Assembly: GCA_965226925.1 (NCBI GenBank)
Contig: CBDDEN010000010.1
Location: 248,001 to 312,000 of the forward strand
Length of the DNA stretch: 64,000 nucleotides
Source: CBDDCX01 sp965226925
GTDB taxonomy: Bacteria > Gemmatimonadota > Gemmatimonadetes > Longimicrobiales > Gaopeijiaceae
Reading direction: 5' to 3'
Position numbers and translations under genes: made by a program. Below, in pieces: positions 54,371 through 62,056 of this stretch. The stretch's first letter is position 1. The number at the start of each line of letters is the position of its first letter. Below the pieces are notes generated by a model. It ran no database searches and had not been told where the DNA came from. It saw nothing but the letters and a program-made list of their open reading frames with translations.

Positions 54371-54401
54371 AACGCGGCCCCGAAGGGCCCTGGAACCAAG
54401 G

Positions 54402-54435
54402 AGGCGCGACGCCCGCGGGCGCCGCGCCTCTGCTT
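54402..54435 (+). terminator. Probable intrinsic terminator after the HtrA gene
   Basis: AGGCGCG-ACGCCCG pairs with CGGGCGC-CGCGCCT (54402-54429), a 14-base-pair stem with one mismatch, followed by CTGCTTTG. The T-run is short. Confidence 0.55.
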
Positions 54436-54456
54436 TGTCCGCGCCCCCCCCCTCTG

Positions 54457-54484
54457 TTGATGGTGTTTTGGGGCTCGGTTATCT
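54457..54484 (+). promoter_or_regulatory. Possible promoter of the tRNA-Leu gene
   Basis: TTGATG (54457-54462) and TTATCT (54479-54484) are 16 bases apart, and transcription would begin about 35 bases before the tRNA. The same transcript could continue into tig. Confidence 0.45.
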
Positions 54485-54527
54485 TCTTCTAATTCGGCAT
54501 AATGCCCGGTTTTCGGCGAAAACATTG

Positions 54528-54611
54528 GCGAAAGTGGCGGAATTGGTAGACGCGCAGGATTTAGGATCCTGTGGCTCAAATGCCGTGGGGGTTCGAGTCC
54601 CCCCTTTCGCA
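54528..54611 (+). tRNA. tRNA-Leu (anticodon TAG)
   Basis: The acceptor stem GCGAAAG pairs with CTTTCGC (54604-54610), with discriminator A at 54611 and no encoded CCA. The D arm contains GGTAGACGC, the anticodon arm is CAGGA-TTTAGGA-TCCTG giving TAG for CUN leucine codons, a long variable arm (TGGCTCAAATGCCG) marks a class II tRNA, and the T arm is GGGGGTTCGAGTCCCCC. Confidence 0.97.
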
Positions 54612-54661
54612 TTCGGCTGTTCGGCATTCGTGCCGGTTCTTTTCTGAGAGACTGAGTACCG

Positions 54662-55924
54662 ATGGCTATCGACGGAACACAGTTGCGGATCTCCGTAGAA
54701 GAAGGGGAACGCTGGCGCCGTACCATGAGCGTCACCGTACCCGCCGACGTCGTTCGGATGGAACGACGTCGCATCACAGGGGAACTCGCGTCCCGACTCA
54801 AGCTGCCGGGCTTCCGCAAGGGACGGGTGCCGGCGGCGGTGGTCGAGCAGCGGTTCGGGCCGGCCCTGAATCGCGAGGCGCTCGACAAGTTGATCGGAGA
54901 CGCCTACCGCGAAGCGCTCAACCAGAACCGCCTCAAGCCCATCTCCGAAGGCGAAGTCGGCAACGTCCAGTACGAACCGGAGCAGGACTTGACGTTCTCC
55001 ATCTCGTTCGACGTCCGTCCCGAGATCGAGATCTCGAGGCTCGGCGGCTTCAAGGTGGAACGCCCGGGCATCGAAGGGCTCGACGAGAAGCTCGAGCAGG
55101 TCATGGAACGCCTCCGGGAACAGAACGGCACCTGGCAGGCCCTGGAGACCGGCCGGCCGGAAGACGGCGACCTGGTCGGCGTAGAGATCGAACGGTTGGA
55201 GGAGGATGGGGAAGGCGTGACCCAACCCTACGAGTTCGTGCTCGGTCGAGGAGACGCCATTCCCGACATCGAACAGGCCATCAAGACGCTCGAGATCGGG
55301 GTGGGTGGGGAGTTCGTGGTGCTCTTCCCGCAGGACTTCGCGAACGAGGAGCGGCGAGGCCAAGAGGAACGCCTGCGCATCCACCTCGCTTCCAGAAGCC
55401 GCCTGGAGGTTCCGGAACTGAACGACGACTTCGCACGGAACCTGGGCGACTTCGAAGGACTTGCGGATCTGACCGAGAAGGTGCGTTCGGACCTGAAGCG
55501 CGAGGCGGACGATCAGGCGGAAGGCGTGGTCCGTGGCAAGCTGCTCGACTCCATTCTCAAAGCGAATCCGTTCACCGTGCCCGTATCGATGGTGAATCGT
55601 TACGTGGAATCGCTCTTGGGTGACCCGGAGAGCGTCACCCCGGAGCAGTGGCAGGAAGCGAAGGACCAGATCACCCCACAAGCCGAGATGGCAGTGAAGC
55701 GGATCTTGGTGGTCGACCGGGTTTCGGACAGCCAGGGACTGCAGGCGACCGAGGAAGAGCTGGACTCCCGAATCGAGGAGATCGCCGAAAAGGCCGGAGA
55801 GAATCCGGCCAAGGTCTACGCCAATCTCCAGAAAAGCGAGAGATTGGAAGCACTGGAGAGAGAGATTACCGAACGGAAGGTGTTCGACTTCCTCAAAGGG
55901 CAGTCGGAAATCGTAGTGAACTGA
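54662..55924 (+). CDS. tig: Trigger factor
   Basis: The 420-residue ribosome-bound chaperone has the N-terminal binding domain with the signature LPGFRKGRVPAAVVEQRFG, a PPIase-type middle domain (EDGDLVGVEIERLEEDGE, FPQDFANEERRGQEERLRIH), and a helical C-terminal domain (VNRYVESLLGDPESVTPEQW). The middle domain diverges from classical FKBP at the usual active-site segment. Tig, clpP, clpX and lon in this order is a common bacterial arrangement. tRNA-Leu lies 50 bp upstream. Confidence 0.95.
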   Translation: MAIDGTQLRISVEEGERWRRTMSVTVPADVVRMERRRITGELASRLKLPGFRKGRVPAAVVEQRFGPALNREALDKLIGDAYREALNQNRLKPISEGEVGNVQYEPEQDLTFSISFDVRPEIEISRLGGFKVERPGIEGLDEKLEQVMERLREQNGTWQALETGRPEDGDLVGVEIERLEEDGEGVTQPYEFVLGRGDAIPDIEQAIKTLEIGVGGEFVVLFPQDFANEERRGQEERLRIHLASRSRLEVPELNDDFARNLGDFEGLADLTEKVRSDLKREADDQAEGVVRGKLLDSILKANPFTVPVSMVNRYVESLLGDPESVTPEQWQEAKDQITPQAEMAVKRILVVDRVSDSQGLQATEEELDSRIEEIAEKAGENPAKVYANLQKSERLEALEREITERKVFDFLKGQSEIVVN

Positions 55925-55952
55925 GCCGACCAGAACGGAGCAATCAAAACCA

Positions 55953-56606
55953 ATGGCGATCTATCCCCCGTACGTCATCGAACGGACGAGCCGAGGAGAG
56001 CGGAGTTATGACATCTTCAGCCGCCTCCTCATGGACCGCATCATCTTCCTGGGCACGCCCATCGACGACAACGTGGCAAACATCATCATCGCCCAGCTGT
56101 TGTTCCTCGATGCCGAAGACCCGGAGCGCGACGTCTATATTTACGTGAATTCGCCGGGTGGCGGGGTCTATGCGGGGTTGGCCATCTACGACACGATCCA
56201 GCACATGCGCGCGCCGGTGTCCACCTTCGCGGTCGGAATCGCGGCCTCGATGGCCGCGGTACTCGTGGCGGCCGGTGAAAAGGGTAAGCGCGCGGCGTTG
56301 CCCAACGCGCGCATCATGATCCACCAGCCGTCCGGCGGATCTCAGGGAACGGCCGCCGACATAGAGATCGCGGCCAAGGAAATCCTGTATACGAGAAAGC
56401 GGCTCAACGAGATCATGGCCAAGCATACGGGGCAGAGCCTCGAGCAAGTGGCCGACGACGTCGACCGGGATCGATTCATGAGTCCGGAAGAGGCCGTGGA
56501 GTACGGCCTCATCGACCGGATCCTGGAAGGCCCCCTGTCGAGCGTCGGGAAGCCGAAGGACTCGCACAAGAAGGTTGACGGGCCCACCGACGAAGACGAA
56601 GAGTAG
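55953..56606 (+). CDS. clpP: ATP-dependent Clp protease proteolytic subunit
   Basis: The 217-residue serine peptidase forms the double seven-membered ring that degrades proteins fed by ClpX. The N-terminus YPPYVIERTSRGERSYDIFS, catalytic Ser in FAVGIAASMAAVLVAAGEKG, His in LPNARIMIHQPSGG and Asp in VADDVDRDRFMSPEEAVEYG are all present. The tail is charged. It lies 28 bp after tig and 39 bp before clpX. Confidence 0.97.
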   Translation: MAIYPPYVIERTSRGERSYDIFSRLLMDRIIFLGTPIDDNVANIIIAQLLFLDAEDPERDVYIYVNSPGGGVYAGLAIYDTIQHMRAPVSTFAVGIAASMAAVLVAAGEKGKRAALPNARIMIHQPSGGSQGTAADIEIAAKEILYTRKRLNEIMAKHTGQSLEQVADDVDRDRFMSPEEAVEYGLIDRILEGPLSSVGKPKDSHKKVDGPTDEDEE

Positions 56607-56645
56607 AACTTCGGAAGGCCATCGAGGCCATCAAGGACGCGCCCT

Positions 56646-57878
56646 ATGTCCAGTGACAAACACCTGCGCTGCAGCTTCTGTGGAAAGTCCAAGGAGAGCG
56701 TAAAGAAGTTCATCTCCGGACCCTCCGTCTATATCTGCAACGAGTGCATCTCGCTGTGTAACGAGATACTCGCGGAAGAAGAGGAGCGAGAGACCGCGGA
56801 ATCGGTCGTACCCAGTCCGAGACCGCAGGAAATCAAGGATGTGCTGGACCAGTACGTGATCGGCCAAGAGCTCGCCAAGCGCGCTCTGTCCGTGGCGGTC
56901 TACAACCACTACAAGCGGGTCAACAACGCCGGTCTTATCGACGAAGTCGAGATCGACAAGGCGAACATCCTGCTCATGGGCCCGACCGGTGTGGGCAAGA
57001 CGCTACTCGCCCAGACTCTGGCGCGCATCCTGCACGTCCCCTTCACCATCGCCGATGCCACCACGCTCACCGAGGCAGGATACGTGGGTGAGGACGTGGA
57101 GAACATCCTGGTTCGGCTCCTGCAGGCCGCGGACTTCAACGTGGCCGAATGCGAGCGCGGCATCGTCTACATCGACGAGATGGACAAGATTGCCCGCAAA
57201 TCCGAGAACCCGTCGATCACCCGCGACGTCTCGGGTGAGGGGGTTCAGCAGGCGCTTCTCAAGATCCTGGAGGGAACCGTCGCGTCGGTGCCGCCGCAAG
57301 GCGGACGGAAGCACCCTCAGCAGGAGTACATCCAGCTCGACACCAGGAACATCCTGTTCATCTGCGGTGGCGCCTTCGATGGCCTGGAGCAGATCGTCGA
57401 AGCGCGGCTGGGGCAGAGACGCATCGGGTTCGGAGAGAAGGCGTCCGACGAGAAGCGTGACGAGCTTCTCCGCTACGTCGAGCCCGAAGACCTCCAGCGG
57501 TTCGGGCTGATCCCGGAGTTGGTGGGGCGGCTGCCGGTAACGGTGAACCTCACCGACCTCGACGAGGACGCGCTGGTGGCGATCCTGTCCGAGCCCAAGA
57601 ACGCTCTGGTCAAGCAGTACAGCAAGATGTTCGAGCTCGAAGGCATCGGTCTGACGTTCGACAAGGACGCGTTGCGCAGGATCGCCCAGAAGACCCTGGA
57701 CAGGGGAACGGGCGCGCGCGGCCTACGTTCGGTTATCGAGGACTTCATGCGCGACGTCATGTTCGAGGTTCCCTCGCGGACCGACGTCCGCGAGGTGGTC
57801 GTCACGTCTGACTGCGTCGATCAGGAGGTCCCGCCTCTTCTCGTGCTCCACCCCGAGGAGCAGAAGAAGAAGGCCTGA
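56646..57878 (+). CDS. clpX: ATP-dependent Clp protease ATP-binding subunit ClpX
   Basis: The 410-residue unfoldase has an N-terminal zinc-binding domain (CSFCGKSKESVKKFISG, ICNECISLCNEI), the P-loop LLMGPTGVGKTLLAQTLARI, the pore GYVG loop (TEAGYVGEDVENI), Walker B IVYIDEMDKIAR, the IGF loop that docks on ClpP (QRRIGFGEK), and the lid with LDRGTGARGLRSVIEDFMRD. Length is normal. Confidence 0.98.
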   Translation: MSSDKHLRCSFCGKSKESVKKFISGPSVYICNECISLCNEILAEEEERETAESVVPSPRPQEIKDVLDQYVIGQELAKRALSVAVYNHYKRVNNAGLIDEVEIDKANILLMGPTGVGKTLLAQTLARILHVPFTIADATTLTEAGYVGEDVENILVRLLQAADFNVAECERGIVYIDEMDKIARKSENPSITRDVSGEGVQQALLKILEGTVASVPPQGGRKHPQQEYIQLDTRNILFICGGAFDGLEQIVEARLGQRRIGFGEKASDEKRDELLRYVEPEDLQRFGLIPELVGRLPVTVNLTDLDEDALVAILSEPKNALVKQYSKMFELEGIGLTFDKDALRRIAQKTLDRGTGARGLRSVIEDFMRDVMFEVPSRTDVREVVVTSDCVDQEVPPLLVLHPEEQKKKA

Positions 57879-57879
57879 G

Positions 57880-57897
57880 CCGGGGTGCGGTCCCCGG
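57880..57897 (+). terminator. Weak hairpin after clpX
   Basis: CCGGGG (57880-57885) and CCCCGG (57892-57897) flank a six-base loop just after the clpX stop. No T-run follows, so termination there is uncertain. Confidence 0.35.
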
Positions 57898-57916
57898 AGT
57901 TGCTCGGCGACCACGG

Positions 57917-58230
57917 TAGAAGGCTGTTGAAGGAATACAGCGGGTCGCGTTAGGAGCGCCGAGGGTCCAGCGCGTAGGCGGCGCGACGACGCGATGCTGT
58001 AGTATCGGGGAGGAGCGCCAACACCCGGGGCACCGCGCGAAGCGTGGTCGGGCCCTCGCCGCCCTAACCCGTAGGGCACAGGGGGGTTGCGGTCTCATAG
58101 GTTGTCTATCCTCCTCGCCGTAGCCCTGCTACGACTCGTCGTCGTTCCTACTCTGAGCCTCGCAAGACCGGGGCACCCGCGCCGCAGGCGCGGGTCGCGC
58201 GACCCACTGTATTCCTTCAACAGCCTTCCA
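57917..58230. repeat. Interspersed element copy G, about 314 bp, longest copy
   Basis: Ends are TAGAAGGCTGTTGAAGGAAT (left) and ATTCCTTCAACAGCCTTCCA (right). The interior is collinear with the reverse complement of copy F and carries an added block with the hairpin ACCCGCGCC-GCA-GGCGCGGGT, shared with copy A. No coding frame is convincing. It separates clpX from lon, with 103 bp left for the lon promoter. Confidence 0.95.
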
Positions 58231-58333
58231 GGCCCTTCCCCACATCTGTTTCCCGGGGTACGATAGCGCGCGTCCGGGACGACGCCGACGCGGCGATCCG
58301 TCCGCACGAACCGACGCAGTTCCCAGGAGCCGA

Positions 58334-60757
58334 ATGGCCACGCTGATCCGGGTCGATCAGACCTACGAGGTCCAAGACCAACTTCCCGTGGTGGCCCTCA
58401 GGGATCTGGTCTTCTTTCCATACATGGTCTTGCCGTTGCTCATCGGCCGCCCGCCCTCGGTGGCCGCTCTCGAAGCCGCCGAAGAGGGCGATGGGCACAT
58501 CCTATTCCTCGCCCAAAAAGACGTGGGGGTGCAGGACCCGGAGCGCAACGACATCCATCGCGTCGGCACCGTCGCCCGAATCCTCCAGGTCTCGAGGATC
58601 CCCGATGGAAACGCGCGGGTGGTCCTCGAGGGCCTGGGCCGGGCTCGGGTTCGGCGCTTCCTGCCGTGCGAAGCGGGCCTGAGGGCGTCCATCGAGCCAT
58701 TCGTTGCCGAGGAGCAGGCCGGCTCACCGGAGTCCACCGAGGACGAAGCGCTCTCCCGGGGCGTCGTCCGGCTCTTCAGCGAGTACGTGCGTCTCAGCGA
58801 TCGTGTGCCGGACGAGCTTCTGGGGTCGGTTTCGCTGGAGGGGGATCGGCTGCGCATGGCGCACCTGATCTCGGGCCACCTCCTGGTTCTCCCCAAGGAG
58901 AAACAGGAGCTCCTGGAAGCCCCCACAGTCCCGGCCTACTTCGGGCTGCTCAAGGAGATCCTGGTCCGTGAGCTCGAGATTCTGCGCATTGAGGAGAAGC
59001 TCGACGCCCAAATCCGCATGCAGATGGACTCGGACCGGCGCCAGATCTACCTGCAGGAGCAACTCAAGGCCATCCATCAGGAGTTGGGCTCCGATTCGAG
59101 CGACGACTGGGCCGACCTGGCCGCAAAGGTCGTGTCCACTGCCCTTCCCCCGCACGCCCTCGAGCGTGCCGAGCGCGAGCTCGGCCGGCTCGAAAAGCTG
59201 AACCCCGTCGCTCCTGAAGCCGTCGTGATCCGCACCTATCTCGACTGGATCGTCGGCCTTCCGTGGACGCAGCGGCGGGACGACAACCTCGACGTCGCGC
59301 ACGCGACGGCGGTTCTGGACGAGGCCCACTACGGGCTCGACGAGGTCAAGGAGCGCATCCTGGACCACATCGCGGTGCTCTCGCTCGTGGGCGAGCTGAA
59401 GGGGCCGATCCTGTGCCTGGTCGGTCCTCCGGGGGTGGGAAAGACCTCGCTGGGCCGTAGCCTCGCCGACGCACTGGGACGCGAGTTCGTGCGGGTAAGC
59501 CTCGGGGGGGTGCGCGACGAAGCGGAAATCCGGGGTCACAGGCGCACGTACGTCGGGGCCCTTCCCGGACGGGTTCTTCAGGGGATGCGGCGCAGCGGGA
59601 CCGTCAACCCGGTCTTCCTGCTCGACGAGGTGGACAAGCTGGCCCGCGATTTCCACGGCGACCCGGGAGCGGCCCTACTCGAGGTGCTGGATCCAGAACA
59701 GAACAAGAGCTTCACGGATCACTATCTCGAGCTGGAGTACGACCTCTCCGACGTGTTCTTCGTGGCGACGGCCAACACCCTGGCCGGGATTCCCGACCCT
59801 CTCCGTGACCGGATGGAGATCATCCGCCTTCCGGGTTATCTGGACACGGAGAAATTGGCCATCGGCCTCCGGTTCTTATGGCCCCACCAGGCCGAGCGGC
59901 ACGGCTTGGATCCGGGCGACGTCACGCTTACCGAGGAGGCGGCCAGAGGGATCATTCGCCAGTACACCCGTGAGGCGGGGGTCCGCGAGCTCGATCGTCG
60001 CATCTCGCGGGTCGCCCGCAAGATCGCGAGGAAGCAGGTGGATCGGCCCGGCGCGGCCCCTGAAGGCCCCCTGGCCGTGGGCGCCGACGACCTCAAGGCT
60101 CTCCTGGGACCACCACGTTATCTGGGCCGTAGCACGGAGGATGAGGGAGAGAGGTCCGGCATGGCCAACGGACTGGCGTGGACCGAGGCCGGCGGCGAGG
60201 TACTCGATGTCGAGGTGGCCGTCATCCCTGGCAGCGGCCAGGTGCAGCTCACGGGAACGCTGGGCGACGTCATGAGGGAGTCCGCCTTCGCCGCGGTCAC
60301 CTACGCCCGTTCCAGGGCGAGCGTGCTGGGGCTCGATCCCCAGTTCCACAAGGACGTAGACATCCACATCCACATTCCCGAGGGTGCGACGCCGAAGGAC
60401 GGTCCATCGGCCGGCATCACCATCGCGACCGCCCTCATCTCGGCGCTCACGGGTATCCCCTCGCGCTCAGATGTCGCCATGACCGGCGAGATCACTCTTC
60501 GAGGGCGAATTCTGGCCGTGGGGGGCATCAAAGAGAAGATGGTCGCCGCCCTACGGCACGGCTTGCGGAAAGTGCTGCTACCGGTCGCGAACGCACCTGA
60601 AATCGAGCTTCTGCCTGAAGAGGTCGTGCGGGGTCTCGAGTTCGTCCCCGTGAGAACGATGGACGAAGTGCTCACCGAGGCCCTTGCCGAGCAGCCCGAG
60701 CCGCGCAGAGGCCCCCTCGAGGGCGCGGCGGCCCTTGGCACTCATCTGTCCCAGTAG
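58334..60757 (+). CDS. lon: Lon protease
   Basis: The 807-residue ATP-dependent protease has the N-terminal substrate domain (LPVVALRDLVFFPYMVLPLL), the long helical region (IRMQMDSDRRQIYLQEQLKA), the AAA+ module with LVGPPGVGKTSLGRSLADAL and NPVFLLDEVDKLARDFHGDP, and the Ser-Lys protease domain with TPKDGPSAGITIATALISAL and LAVGGIKEKMVAALRHGLRK. Domain order and length are normal. It is separated from clpX by repeat copy G and lies just ahead of engB. Confidence 0.98.
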   Translation: MATLIRVDQTYEVQDQLPVVALRDLVFFPYMVLPLLIGRPPSVAALEAAEEGDGHILFLAQKDVGVQDPERNDIHRVGTVARILQVSRIPDGNARVVLEGLGRARVRRFLPCEAGLRASIEPFVAEEQAGSPESTEDEALSRGVVRLFSEYVRLSDRVPDELLGSVSLEGDRLRMAHLISGHLLVLPKEKQELLEAPTVPAYFGLLKEILVRELEILRIEEKLDAQIRMQMDSDRRQIYLQEQLKAIHQELGSDSSDDWADLAAKVVSTALPPHALERAERELGRLEKLNPVAPEAVVIRTYLDWIVGLPWTQRRDDNLDVAHATAVLDEAHYGLDEVKERILDHIAVLSLVGELKGPILCLVGPPGVGKTSLGRSLADALGREFVRVSLGGVRDEAEIRGHRRTYVGALPGRVLQGMRRSGTVNPVFLLDEVDKLARDFHGDPGAALLEVLDPEQNKSFTDHYLELEYDLSDVFFVATANTLAGIPDPLRDRMEIIRLPGYLDTEKLAIGLRFLWPHQAERHGLDPGDVTLTEEAARGIIRQYTREAGVRELDRRISRVARKIARKQVDRPGAAPEGPLAVGADDLKALLGPPRYLGRSTEDEGERSGMANGLAWTEAGGEVLDVEVAVIPGSGQVQLTGTLGDVMRESAFAAVTYARSRASVLGLDPQFHKDVDIHIHIPEGATPKDGPSAGITIATALISALTGIPSRSDVAMTGEITLRGRILAVGGIKEKMVAALRHGLRKVLLPVANAPEIELLPEEVVRGLEFVPVRTMDEVLTEALAEQPEPRRGPLEGAAALGTHLSQ

Positions 60758-60758
60758 C

Positions 60759-61364
60759 ATGAAGGTCCGGACGGTTGAGTTCGCAGCCAGCCTCTATGTG
60801 CCCGGTGAACCCGTTCCAGAGGCCATTCCCCAGGTGGCCTTTTCCGGGCGATCGAACGTCGGGAAGTCGTCGCTCATCAACGTCCTGCTCAGGCGGACGC
60901 GGAAGAAGCTGGCCCGGGTCTCGGCCTCGCCCGGCAAGACCCAGTCGCTCAACTTCTATCGGGTCAACGATCACTTCTTCCTGGTGGACCTGCCCGGATT
61001 CGGGTTCGCCAAAGTCTCGGCCAAGGTCCGGGCTTCGTGGAAAGCCCTGATCGAACAGTACCTCGAAGGGGAACCGATGCTGCGGGGTGTCGTACACCTA
61101 GTGGACGCTCGTCACGACCCGACCGTCACTGATCGGCAGATGGTCGCTTACTTGGCGGAACGCAAGCTACCCACGTTGGTGGTACTGACCAAGATGGACA
61201 AACTGAAGAAAGCTCAGCGACAGAAGGCCATCGCCACGGCGATGGACCACCTCGGGCTCGACGAGGACCAGCTACTCGGGTTCTCCTCCAAGACCGGCGA
61301 GGGCCGAGAGGACCTCTTGGCCGCCCTGGAGAGGCTCGTGGGACCCGAGGATGCGGCCGTATGA
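60759..61364 (+). CDS. engB: Ribosome biogenesis GTP-binding protein YsxC/EngB
   Basis: The 201-residue GTPase takes part in large-subunit assembly. The G motifs are FSGRSNVGKSSLINVLL (G1), SPGKTQSLNFY (G2), FFLVDLPGFGFAKV (G3), LVVLTKMDKL (G4) and GFSSKTGEG (G5). ATG 60759 begins MKVRTVEFAASLYVPGEPVP and lies one base beyond the lon stop. A longer in-frame start inside lon is rejected. The lon-engB pairing is common. Confidence 0.96.
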   Translation: MKVRTVEFAASLYVPGEPVPEAIPQVAFSGRSNVGKSSLINVLLRRTRKKLARVSASPGKTQSLNFYRVNDHFFLVDLPGFGFAKVSAKVRASWKALIEQYLEGEPMLRGVVHLVDARHDPTVTDRQMVAYLAERKLPTLVVLTKMDKLKKAQRQKAIATAMDHLGLDEDQLLGFSSKTGEGREDLLAALERLVGPEDAAV

Positions 61365-62056
61365 GCTGCAGGCCGCTCTGCGCCTTTGCGCTTGTTGCGC
61401 TTGCCCTGACGGCCCTGGCCGGGTGCGGAGGAGTCGGGACCCCTGCTACGGCCGAGCCCAGCGGGCCCGCAGGCGAACGGGTGCTCGTGCCGGCAGGGTA
61501 CGGAACTCTCATCCAGGACCACTTCACCCTCACGCTCGAGAGCGGGCCGCTGAGGGTGAAAGTGACACCTCTCGCCGAATCCGTCATCCGTCTGGCCGCT
61601 CCCGACACCTACGAGAGGTTGGCCGGCCTCGCCCGCTCGAGCCGCGAGGCGCTGCGGTCTGAAACCGGTTCCGCCCCTTCGCTCTTCCTCGTTTCGTTGT
61701 TCAGCCGAGACCCGACCGTACGTTACGAGCCGCAGAGCCTGCACATCCTGAACAGAGGGCTTCGGTACAGGCCCCTGGCCATCCATGCCATCACGCCGGG
61801 ATGGGGCGGACAGCGGCTTCGCCAGGAAGAGACGCAGATTGCCGTGTACGCCTTCGACGCCGGCATCGATCTGGAGATCGCGTTGACGGTCGAGTACGAG
61901 GGGGCCAGGAACACATCCTGGGAGGGGATCTTGACCCGACTCGAGTTGGAGCGCGTGCGGGTCCGGGGCCGCACCGGAGGTCCGCTCTTTCTCAGAGGCC
62001 CCGGGTACGCCTCGCCCTATTCGTCGTCCAGTCCGAATTTCTTGATCTTGCGGTAA
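61361..62056 (+). CDS. Lipoprotein of unknown function
   Basis: The 231-residue protein has a lipoprotein signal (CAFALVALALTALAGCGGVG). The mature part is beta-rich (FTLTLESGPLRVKVTPLAES, LFLVSLFSRDPTVRYEPQSL, EETQIAVYAFDAGIDLEIAL). No family is recognised. The ATG overlaps the engB stop by four bases. The last 40 bp overlap the convergent sigma-54 regulator gene, whose tail then shares DNA with SPYSSSSPNFLILR. Confidence 0.72.
   Translation: MSCRPLCAFALVALALTALAGCGGVGTPATAEPSGPAGERVLVPAGYGTLIQDHFTLTLESGPLRVKVTPLAESVIRLAAPDTYERLAGLARSSREALRSETGSAPSLFLVSLFSRDPTVRYEPQSLHILNRGLRYRPLAIHAITPGWGGQRLRQEETQIAVYAFDAGIDLEIALTVEYEGARNTSWEGILTRLELERVRVRGRTGGPLFLRGPGYASPYSSSSPNFLILR

Noticed and set aside
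40620..56610. TAGAAC after the stop codons of the CNNM gene, degP/htrA and clpP as further element ends
   Set aside because: Only the first five or six bases resemble the element end; no further similarity follows, so this is probably a stop-context preference for TAG followed by A.
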